IMG/VR virus record: IMGVR_UViG_3300017613_000094
Span: 1-23,726 of that record
Strand: one strand, 5' to 3'
DNA: 23,726 nucleotides
Origin: a virus
In this document: positions 6,944 to 15,500 of the stretch, one piece after another
Position numbering within the stretch: position 1 is the stretch's first letter
How the letters are laid out: each line of letters begins with the position of its first letter
Notes under the pieces: model-generated
Database searches by the model: none
Seen by the model: the letters and a program-made list of their open reading frames with translations, nothing else
What the model was told of the DNA's origin: nothing
Made by a program: the position numbers and the translations under genes

Positions 6944-9286
6944 ATGAGCTTAATTAGTAGAGTAATTAGAAGCCTCATAAATGGTGTATCACAGCAATCA
7001 CCTAGTGTGCGTTTAGATAACCAAGTTGAAACTCAGGATAATATGATACCTGATATTTCGGGTATACTTACTAGAAGATCACCTGCAATACTTGATGATA
7101 TTGTAGCTCATGACGGTTCTAGAATATATGATGATGAGCATGCTATGTTCACAATGACTATTGATGAGCAGAAAGTGTCTCTTGGTATTAAACCAGATGG
7201 TACAGTGTATAGGTTTGATGAGAACTTTGCCGATACAACTACACTAACTCAGTCTGCTAGTGTAAAAGCTTACCTATCTCATACAAATAAAAATTCTATA
7301 AGTACTGTTGAGACAAGTGACAGTATACTTATATTAAATAGAGATGTTACAGTTGGTAAGATTGCAGCACCACCTATATCTACTTCTACATATGGTAGGG
7401 GTTTGATATGGGTTACATCAGCATTTGAAGGTGCAACATACAATGTATATCATGTTAATAATGGCGGCACAAAAACTCATGTAGGTCAATATACATCAGG
7501 AGCTAAAGACACTCCTAAGTCAGTAGTTAAAGGATTGATTGATGGTACTATTGAGGTAGGGGCTACATCTACATTAAACATGACAGCAACAATACCGCTT
7601 ACCAAGACTTTTCACCAAGAGAATAACACTTGTATTGTTAGAAATGATCAGTTAGGTTATTTTGAAGTTGATTGCGATTATGGTACTCATATAAGAACAC
7701 TAACAGAGTCTAAGCCAGATAATTCTAAAACACTGACTAGCTCTAATCAGCTTCCACCTAAAATTGCAACAGGGGTGCCTGACACATTAACACCAACTGG
7801 CACAGAGAATTTCTTAGTAAGGATTAATCCAAGTATTACTGAAGATCTAACAACATACTATCTTAGGTATTCAGGGGAATATGACGCGTGGGTTGAATCT
7901 AGTAATGGTTATGTTAGTAGTTTAGATAATGAAACTATGCCAGTAAGGATTGCTAAAGATGGAGTAGCTACTTTAACAGTTGAGCATTCACCATTTGCTG
8001 CACCTTTAGTAGGTGATGATTTAAGTAACCCTGCACCAACTATTTTAGGTAGTCGAATTAAAGATTTAATCATATATAACTCTAGGTTAGGGTTTGCATC
8101 AGAGAGTACATTAGTATTTAGCACAATAGATGACTATTTTAACTTATATAGAACTAGTACTGCTAGTTTTCTTATAAGTGATGTGGTAGATTTAGAGTTA
8201 GATTCAAGTAAACTGGGTTATCGTAAGATTGATAATATATTTACTATGGATAATAACATAATAATCAACACAGGGTTATCACAAAGTATTCTAGCAATGC
8301 CTACTAATTTAGATATATCAGCAGCTATATTCGCTCAGATATCTTCATTTGACTTAGGAAGTAATTCCCCTACACCAGTACGTAGGGCAATGTATTTTCC
8401 AATTAAGCAAGGTAACTTTACAACATTTAAGTCATTTCAACAAGAAGTTGAGACAGGTGTTGGGTATACTGATAATGCTGTTACTAAACATTGTGAGAAG
8501 TATATTAAAGGCGAAGTAGTACAAACTGTAATATCAAATGACCTTGTTATGGTCAGGACTGACGACTCACCAAAGACGTTATATGTACAGCATACTTATG
8601 TAAGTGAGAATAAAGTCCTACAGAATGCATGGCACAAATGGACATTTAAATATAATATCAAATACATTTACCCAGATGGTGATGTTATTAAAATTATATT
8701 TGAGGACACACCAAACAATCAGACTATCTATTGTACTATGTCAATATTTCCTTCAGAGATTAGTGAGGATACAGATACACAAATTGGTTACATACCATAC
8801 TTAGATTATCAAACAGAGGATACAGCTCTGGCACTTAATCTATCTGATACAATATCAGTGGACTACAAGTTAGGTAAGTTAGTACCTATAGGCTCACCTA
8901 ATAGTATACAAGGTAATACATTTAATTCCATAGTGACATTAAGTGAGATAATACCTCGATCACAAGGTCAAGGTGGGGAGCAGACTAAAATTGGTTATGC
9001 TCTATTAATGCTCAGAAGAATGTCATTAACTGTAGGATACACTGGTAGATTAAATATTAGAGTAACGAGAACAAAGAGAGTTGTGTATAATCATACATTT
9101 ATACCACAATTACTAGGTAATATTGTAGTAGGTAGAGAGCCTGTAAATATTCGTGATGCTAGATTTCCTGTTAATGGAAGGTCACAGGATATTGAGGTAC
9201 AGATATCAACTATAAATACATTTACACCACTACAGATACTAAGTTTGGAGTGGCAAGGACAACTAATAAAAAAGGGTGGGAGGTAA
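6944..9286 (+). CDS. Tail tubular protein B / nozzle (T7 gp12-like)
   Basis: Predicted nozzle subunit that forms the lower tail tube and the platform for fibres. The length of 780 residues is very close to T7 gp12 (794). The N-terminus has the family signature: VIRSLINGVSQQSPSVRLDNQVETQDNMIPDISGILTRRSPA-type sequence over residues 7-48, the NGVSQQ block being highly typical. The rest is beta-rich. The blocks SRLGFASESTLVFSTIDDYFNLYRTS (about 377-402) and NNIIINTGLSQSILAMP (about 437-453) are also characteristic of the family. TAGGAGG precedes the start. The stop codon lies in the loop of a hairpin (9272-9300). Confidence 0.93.
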   Translation: MSLISRVIRSLINGVSQQSPSVRLDNQVETQDNMIPDISGILTRRSPAILDDIVAHDGSRIYDDEHAMFTMTIDEQKVSLGIKPDGTVYRFDENFADTTTLTQSASVKAYLSHTNKNSISTVETSDSILILNRDVTVGKIAAPPISTSTYGRGLIWVTSAFEGATYNVYHVNNGGTKTHVGQYTSGAKDTPKSVVKGLIDGTIEVGATSTLNMTATIPLTKTFHQENNTCIVRNDQLGYFEVDCDYGTHIRTLTESKPDNSKTLTSSNQLPPKIATGVPDTLTPTGTENFLVRINPSITEDLTTYYLRYSGEYDAWVESSNGYVSSLDNETMPVRIAKDGVATLTVEHSPFAAPLVGDDLSNPAPTILGSRIKDLIIYNSRLGFASESTLVFSTIDDYFNLYRTSTASFLISDVVDLELDSSKLGYRKIDNIFTMDNNIIINTGLSQSILAMPTNLDISAAIFAQISSFDLGSNSPTPVRRAMYFPIKQGNFTTFKSFQQEVETGVGYTDNAVTKHCEKYIKGEVVQTVISNDLVMVRTDDSPKTLYVQHTYVSENKVLQNAWHKWTFKYNIKYIYPDGDVIKIIFEDTPNNQTIYCTMSIFPSEISEDTDTQIGYIPYLDYQTEDTALALNLSDTISVDYKLGKLVPIGSPNSIQGNTFNSIVTLSEIIPRSQGQGGEQTKIGYALLMLRRMSLTVGYTGRLNIRVTRTKRVVYNHTFIPQLLGNIVVGREPVNIRDARFPVNGRSQDIEVQISTINTFTPLQILSLEWQGQLIKKGGR

Positions 9287-9300
9287 TACTCCCTACCTTT
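9272..9300 (+). terminator. Possible weak terminator or processing hairpin at end of nozzle gene
   Basis: AAGGGTGGGAG (9272-9282) can pair with CTCCC (9289-9293) and ACCTTT (9295-9300), with one bulged T at 9294, around the six-base loop GTAATA. The pairing is 11 bp including one G-U. The gene's TAA stop is within the loop and first stem edge. There is an A run before and only three T residues after, which already belong to the stem, so termination would be weak. An RNA-stability or processing role is equally possible. Confidence 0.4.
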
Positions 9301-9314
9301 AACGGAGGATAGCT

Positions 9315-9821
9315 ATGGCTGAAGATAAAGAATTAAAAGCACCAAGCATAACAAGTATAATTAGTGATTTTAGTAGTGATCTATGTCCTACACCAGAATT
9401 AAAAGCTGAAAGAAGGCAGGTTATATGCGAATTAGAAGCTAGGATGGGTACACTAGAAGGTAATTATGATATGGAAGAGTTTAATGAAGGTAAGATAAAA
9501 CATCATTATGCAACAGGTGTCTATGGTAGGGAACTATTCATACCAGAAGGTCAGGTTATAGTTAGTAAAATACATAAAGGTAAAACATTTAATATAATAA
9601 CAGAAGGTATGGTATCGGTAATATCAGAGATGGGTTTTCACACCTATACCGCACCTTACGTGTTTGTGTCTGATCCATTTACAAAGAGAGTTGTTATATC
9701 ACATATGGACACTGTATGGGTTACAGCACATGGCTCAGATAAAACAGATTTAAAGGACATAGAGGAAGAGATAATCGCAAGAGATTTTTCTGAACTTTAT
9801 GCAATAGAGGAGGGTAAATGA
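9315..9821 (+). CDS. Cupin-like phage protein (gp13 position)
   Basis: The 168-residue protein sits where T7 has internal virion protein A (gp13) but does not look like it. Residues 60-140 fit a small cupin-like jelly roll of a kind I have seen in other phages. HHYATGVYGRELFIPEG (63-79) leads to a strand with K85 and H87, a turn (TEG 96-98), then alternating short strands and a final TVWVTAHG (133-140), followed by an acidic helix. Metal-binding residues are incomplete compared with enzymatic cupins (H87 and possibly H130/H139). I infer a structural or accessory virion role rather than an enzyme. GGAGGAT precedes the start, and the stop overlaps the gp14-like start as ATGA, so the two products are probably made together. 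Confidence 0.65.
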   Translation: MAEDKELKAPSITSIISDFSSDLCPTPELKAERRQVICELEARMGTLEGNYDMEEFNEGKIKHHYATGVYGRELFIPEGQVIVSKIHKGKTFNIITEGMVSVISEMGFHTYTAPYVFVSDPFTKRVVISHMDTVWVTAHGSDKTDLKDIEEEIIARDFSELYAIEEGK

Positions 9822-10360
9822 CTTGGGTAGCGATAGGCACAGCAGGTGCAGGTATGCTTATGTCAGGTATGGCAGGAGCACAGGAGAGTTTAAATAAAGC
9901 TAGATTAATGAGGGCACAACAGGATGCTAAAATAAGGCAATTAAGTAAACAATTTGATTATGAAGCACAGAATGTACATAATAATAAAGTAGCAATAGAT
10001 CAACAAAAATTAACCAATGATGTTGCTATACAAGAGAATAAACTAAAGGCTGAAGATGCGTTTGCACAATCCTTTGCAGGATCAGGTGTTAAGGGTAGAT
10101 CAGTGGATGCTTTAGAGGCTCAGATTGCTAGTGGAACTGGAAAGGCACAAGCTGCTAATGCACAGCAAGCCACACAGCAGCATGATAGACAGTTTTTAGG
10201 TTTAATGCGTACTAATCTAAAAGCTCAAGACACTATTAGCCAGATAGAGATGTTTGATGCTAGTGCTGAGAAAGCAGCTAATGATATGGCTATGATGTCA
10301 GCAGGGGTTAATGGTTTCCTATCAGGTGGTGGTATGGAGATGCTTTTAAAAGACAAATAA
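9818..10360 (+). CDS. Internal virion protein B (T7 gp14-like)
   Basis: Predicted component of the internal core that is ejected into the cell envelope at infection and, in T7, helps form the channel across the outer membrane. It has 180 residues (T7 gp14 has 196). The N-terminus begins with a Gly/Ala-rich hydrophobic stretch (about 4-20), as in gp14. A long Ala/Gln-rich helical region follows, including an AEDAFAQSFAGSGVKGRSVDALEAQIASGTGKA-type segment (about 73-105) typical of the family. A Gly-rich hydrophobic end (NGFLSGGGMEMLL) closes it. Start is by a four-base overlap (ATGA) with the cupin-like gene plus a strong GAGGAGGG upstream. Confidence 0.87.
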   Translation: MTWVAIGTAGAGMLMSGMAGAQESLNKARLMRAQQDAKIRQLSKQFDYEAQNVHNNKVAIDQQKLTNDVAIQENKLKAEDAFAQSFAGSGVKGRSVDALEAQIASGTGKAQAANAQQATQQHDRQFLGLMRTNLKAQDTISQIEMFDASAEKAANDMAMMSAGVNGFLSGGGMEMLLKDK

Positions 10361-10378
10361 GTATAAAGGAGGTATATG

Positions 10379-12520
10379 ATGGCTAATGAATTTTTTAAGT
10401 CACCACAGTTAGGTCAAGCACAGTTAACTGATGCACAGCAGACTGGACTTACAGGTGAGGATAGAGCTGCAGTTACTAAAGCACAATTAGCTTCTCAAAG
10501 TATTCAAACATTACATAATATGGGAAAGAATGTTGTGCATAGTATTTCAGGTGTCTATCAAGATAATATTAAATATAAAAATAAAGTACAAAGTAAACAA
10601 CATCACAAATTCTTTCAAGCGGAGGTGAAGCAGAAGATAGCTAATACACCTAATTTTGAATCTATTGGTGATGAGGACTTGAAAAAAAAGTATTTAGAAT
10701 ATAGTGAAGAGTTTATGGAAGCTCATAGAGATAAACCCTATGCTGATACACTAGAGAAAGATCTAGCACTAATGGGTGATGATATGCTCGGTTTTATGAT
10801 AAAAACTAGAGGAGCTAAGCATACTCAAATTGTTACTGATGCAACAGCAGAAAGTGCTAATGGGCTTGGTCAAATGTTTACATCAGGTATGATAAGTGAT
10901 GAGCAATTTAATGGGCGTATAGCTGAACTACAGTATGATGCTACTTTTGGATTACAAGATCCTGCTAGTTCAAACTTACCCTTCAGTGATGAAGATAGGG
11001 CTAAGTATAGAGCTAATATAACAAGTAAACAATCATCTAAAGCTATACTAAAGGGGTTACTGATTCAAGCAGGTAATCCAAAAAATTCTAAATTAGCTGC
11101 TAAGATGAATACTCCAGAGTTTAGAAAATTTATGAATATAGATGATACGAATGAAGAGTATAATAAAAGTATGTATCTACTTGCTAAGAAAGGTCGAGCT
11201 GCTGATAAACTTAATTATGATAAAGGTATTGATGGTCTTAAAGAGACTCTATACACTATGACTAATCAAGGCTTACCAGTAAATATAGATAAACAGTTAG
11301 ATGGATTTAAGCAGCAAGGTAAAGCTATATCAGCACAGGATGAGCATAAGATAAGAAAAGCTTTTAAAAATGAGAATGACCTTGTAATTAAAACATCTAA
11401 CTACCTTGATGGTATGCAGAGTGGTAAGGATATTCTATTGAATGAAACCCCTAAAGTTAGAGAGGAGCATTTCAATAGGGCATTCTCTGACGCAGTAGGG
11501 CTTACAGGAGAAGTAATGTCTTTAGATAATATACACGCTAACGTGACTAGAGATGAGGTTACACAGGCTCGTCTAAAAGAGAACCTAGGTAATGGGGTAC
11601 CTTTACCAAAGAACATGACTAGGCTATTTGATATACCTGCAGGGAGTGATCCTGATAAATGGTTAAAAGCTAATGAGACTATACAAGTAATGTCTAGATT
11701 ATCTAAAGAAAGTGGTAGATCACTTACTAATTTCCTATCCCCAGAGGTAGTAGGCAAGGTTCGAGCAATATCAAATATACAAAGTAATCCTATACTGTCT
11801 ATTGAGCAAAAACAAGAGCAACACAATATGATATTAGATGATTACTCAAAGATTAATTCTAGAGGTTATATTAAGCCAATGGAAGGTTCTTCTATTGATA
11901 AAGATAAGTTAGCCAAAGCTTCTTCTGATGCTAAATGGACAACAGATAATTTAGAAGGTAGTAGACAGAACTTTGAAATCATGCAACATTATGCTTACCT
12001 GAACGAAAGAGCAGGTATGAATGGCGATGATGCATCAGAGTTAGCTATTCAGCAGTTTAATGATGGGCATAGTCAGCATGAGAACCCAGATGGTACTGAG
12101 ATAGCTATTCCTGTTGAGCATAAAAATTTAAATCCTACTGGACTTAAAATGTTTGCTAGAGGTAATAGAGATATATCTAATAGAATAACTGGTCAGAAAA
12201 TAGGTGGATTTAAGGACTATAGAATTGACAGACAAATTGGGATGAAGAAAGCCCCAGATTTTAATGTGTCTAAAGAATATCTACTTACATATGATGGTCA
12301 GGAAGTAATTGATGCTCGTTTTAAATATGAAGATTATACAAAATATATTAACGGATTAGATCCTAAACTACAGCGTCAAGTGAATAAGGCACTTAATAAG
12401 AGTAGACAAGAATCTATTGAAGATGGTATTAGACTAGGACAAAAGAGAAGAAAAGCAAGGGGAAGTAATAAAGCTGAAAAGTTTAGTTATGGGCAATTTG
12501 ACTTTGAATTTATTGAATAA
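10379..12520 (+). CDS. Internal virion protein C (T7 gp15-like)
   Basis: Predicted large internal core protein, the counterpart of T7 gp15, which is ejected and works with gp16 in moving DNA through the envelope. It has about 713 residues (T7 gp15 has 747), is almost wholly helical in appearance, and is rich in Lys, Asp, Asn and Gln. Direct sequence signatures are weaker than for other virion genes, so the call rests on position between gp14- and gp16-like genes, size and composition. Two ATG codons are adjacent (10376 and 10379). AGGAGG at 10367-10372 leaves only 3 bases before the first but 6 before the second, so I prefer 10379. The C-terminus is basic then acidic/aromatic, with RRKARGS-type and FDFEFIE-type segments. 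Confidence 0.85.
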   Translation: MANEFFKSPQLGQAQLTDAQQTGLTGEDRAAVTKAQLASQSIQTLHNMGKNVVHSISGVYQDNIKYKNKVQSKQHHKFFQAEVKQKIANTPNFESIGDEDLKKKYLEYSEEFMEAHRDKPYADTLEKDLALMGDDMLGFMIKTRGAKHTQIVTDATAESANGLGQMFTSGMISDEQFNGRIAELQYDATFGLQDPASSNLPFSDEDRAKYRANITSKQSSKAILKGLLIQAGNPKNSKLAAKMNTPEFRKFMNIDDTNEEYNKSMYLLAKKGRAADKLNYDKGIDGLKETLYTMTNQGLPVNIDKQLDGFKQQGKAISAQDEHKIRKAFKNENDLVIKTSNYLDGMQSGKDILLNETPKVREEHFNRAFSDAVGLTGEVMSLDNIHANVTRDEVTQARLKENLGNGVPLPKNMTRLFDIPAGSDPDKWLKANETIQVMSRLSKESGRSLTNFLSPEVVGKVRAISNIQSNPILSIEQKQEQHNMILDDYSKINSRGYIKPMEGSSIDKDKLAKASSDAKWTTDNLEGSRQNFEIMQHYAYLNERAGMNGDDASELAIQQFNDGHSQHENPDGTEIAIPVEHKNLNPTGLKMFARGNRDISNRITGQKIGGFKDYRIDRQIGMKKAPDFNVSKEYLLTYDGQEVIDARFKYEDYTKYINGLDPKLQRQVNKALNKSRQESIEDGIRLGQKRRKARGSNKAEKFSYGQFDFEFIE

Positions 12521-12537
12521 CAATTAGGAGGCGGTTT

Positions 12538-15500
12538 ATGAGTAAACCAAATATGAAACAGTTTGAAGAATTTCAAGCCAAAGCTGAGGAAAGAATAGGT
12601 AGATCCCTAACAGGAACTACTAGATCTTCTGGGCGTAATCATGGTGTTGATGGTGCATTAGACTTTGGTGTATCTAAAAATTCCCTTACGCATAAGGAAT
12701 ATCTTATACTAGGTCTAACAGCTAGGGAATATGGTTTTAGAGTTGGGGATGAGCGTGGGCATACACACAAAAGTGCGGTTAATCACATGCATGTGGATCG
12801 CCGTACCTATGAGCCTAAGAAATCTACATCAAAGGGTAAGTTACAACGAGATTTTGAAAGAGATCTTATAGATGGTACTGCTAGAAATGATGGTGGCTTA
12901 GGTATATTTACTAGGATGAAAGAGGAGATGGATAAAGGTATGAAGTTTGAGGATGCAATACACTGGGGATCACTTAATGACTTCAGCATGCAGATTGATA
13001 AATTTCAACCTGAACCTGAACCAGATATTGATATCAAAGAATTAACTACTGGTGTTCTAGCTTTAGATGCTTCAGATTATTTAGGTACAGAGCTATTTAA
13101 AGATGCAGCAGCTCTTAAACTTACAAATGTTAAAGAGAACCCTAATAGTATATCAGAGATACAGGAAATGGCACCTATTAAAGAAGTAAATTTTAGAAAA
13201 CCTAACAGTGTTCTAGAAGAGTCTCAGAGTGTTGTTACTAAACTGATGGCACAACCTACTGAGACAGAGCAGGAGCTGAGATACCCTATCAGACCTAATA
13301 AGCAGACTACACCTAGAGGTAAATCAAACTTCCAAGGTCAAAGTACTACTGGTATGGTTATAGATGCAATTTCAGATTGGGGCGGTCGCATGGCAGAGCA
13401 TGCTAAAGGTGAGAAAGACTTTACAGGTATGGGGGCTAACTTAGGTAATCAGGTTATTGAAGAATCTGCTGCAGGTCTTGTAGGACAAATACTACATAGA
13501 GATGCTATCACTACAGGTGTAGTTGATCCTGAGTTTAACCCTAAAAATAATCCTGAGGTATTAGAGCATGCAATCGAGGGTTTAAGTAATGAACAAGCTG
13601 AAAGCTTGCTGACAAACCATTCAAGTAATGAGCATGATTTTGTAGCTGTGAGTGAAGCAATGAAAGCGCAGAATCTTAGGAAAGCAGAGATTGATGAATA
13701 CTCTAAGGAGCACCCTGTGTTATCAGGAATTAACTTTGCAGGTAACATGTTAGGTGAGGCAGTAATGTTTGCACCATTAAACAGAGTTATAGCTGCAGGT
13801 GGCTTAGCAGTTACTTCTAAAGGTACATTTAAATCAGTCAGCGCTATGAAAGCTACTACTGCACTAGTTGGTGCTGAAGTTGTTGAAGGTGGTATTGGTG
13901 AAGCAATTCGTACAACACAGATGGAGAATTATGAATTTAATCCTTATATCTTCGGAACTGCTGTTGTACTAGGGGCTAGTGTTAATAAGTTAATGGATGA
14001 TGTAGCCCTTAAGCGAGGTGTTAGTGAGATATTAGAAAATGAAGATGGGTTTATTAAGATGTCAACTGCTCAAGCTAAACGTGTTGTAAAACAAGTAGCA
14101 AGTGAAGCTGATAGTTTAAATGCAAGTAAGATGGTAGATATGTTAATAAAGCGTAAAGGTGAGATTGCTAACACAATCAGAAAGTCTTTAAAGACTGACC
14201 ATGATACTTTGGTTAGTATGATTTCTAATTCTAAAAAGACTATGAAGGCAGCTCCAAAAGGCTCAGATGCATATAAGTTAGCTAAAGGTGATATGACTAG
14301 GGGTGTTAGAGAGTTGGCTAAATTGAAGAAGTCAATGCCTAAACAGTTCAAGTCAATTGCTGATGGTACACACCCATCATTTGCTATAGCACTTAACCCA
14401 CAAATAAGTACAAAAGCTATTGCTAAGGAGTTTAATATAGCACCAGATGTTCTAGATAACCCTGTGAAGTTAAGAGACTTCTTGGGGTTAAATGGTTCAC
14501 GTATTGGTGATGAAGTTTTAGTACAAGGTGAAAAGTCTTATGCTAATGTACTGCGTAGACAAGTTACTGAATTACAAAATAATAAAAGGTTAAATATGAA
14601 TACGTTCATGCAAGGTGTTTCTGAGACAATGAAAACATCACCTTTAGATATTAACAATTCAGTAAGTAATGTTCTTGAAGGTTTAGCTGATACTAATAGT
14701 GTTACATCAAAGTACATATTTAATAAAGGTAATTTGGTGTCTAGTGATAACCCTTTAATTGCAGGTTTTTATAACTTAATAGGATCTGATGGCGCAGGGA
14801 GACAAGGCATGTCTCAGATGAGAGCAGGACAGACACAACAAAAATATGCTAAGATCTTTGGTGGACAGTTAATGACTAACTATCGTACTAGAGGTGATGA
14901 GCTATATACTCACTTAATCAATAAAGATCAGGGAATGGATAAGCTTAAAACAAGAGCTGAAAACTTTTTAGATTATGAGAGTTATGAGAAAACAGTTAAC
15001 CCTATTTTAGAGGATAGGCTGAGATTAGGTAAAGTAGATTTTGCTAATAAATATGGTGAGGATTTAGAGATAATTAGGATAGCAGAGGATTTTGCATCTG
15101 ATTGGAATAAACTAAACCAAGATATTAATACATTACTTAAACGTAAGGGAGTTGAAGGAGTTGACTTTGAATCTTCAGAAGATTTTATCCATGCTAGTTG
15201 GGATTTTAACAAGGCTCGTGCTATGGACTTAGAAGATCTAGAAGATGGTTTATTTAACGGGATGGTTAAAAAGTTAGATGACAGTGGTATTGAATTTGAA
15301 GAGTCACTAATTAGGACTCAAGCTAAGAAGTTTGCTTTTGGTATCCGTAATGCTGATATCACTAAGAATTTAGAGGCTCAGAAGGGTTACATAGAGTTCC
15401 TAGAGAAGCTAGTAAAGCGTACAGATACTACTGAAGGCAAGGCTACATTAAACACTGAGATTAGAAGATTACAGACACAGAAGGCTGCTAATGAAGCAGG

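Noticed and set aside
8604-8804. 66-codon + strand frame inside the nozzle gene
   Set aside because: It is in another frame of a well-supported gene and has no ribosome binding site.
9284-9303. TAATAC followed by partial matches to the T7 promoter consensus
   Set aside because: Only the first six bases match well, there is no GGG initiation site, and the stretch is explained by a stop codon within a hairpin. The phage polymerase here may also use a different promoter.
11401-11826. 141-codon open frame on the minus strand
   Set aside because: It lies wholly inside the gp15-like gene, is low in plausible protein sequence (rich in Ser/Leu/Cys from complement of A-rich codons) and has no ribosome binding site. 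The same holds for the other minus-strand frames, such as 15612-15956 and 22707-23078.
12640-12670. M23-type peptidase motif (HxGxD) in the gp16-like N-terminus
   Set aside because: The spacing from H35 to the next acids does not fit HxGxD, while H-x6-D plus HxH-V-D fits M15 better.
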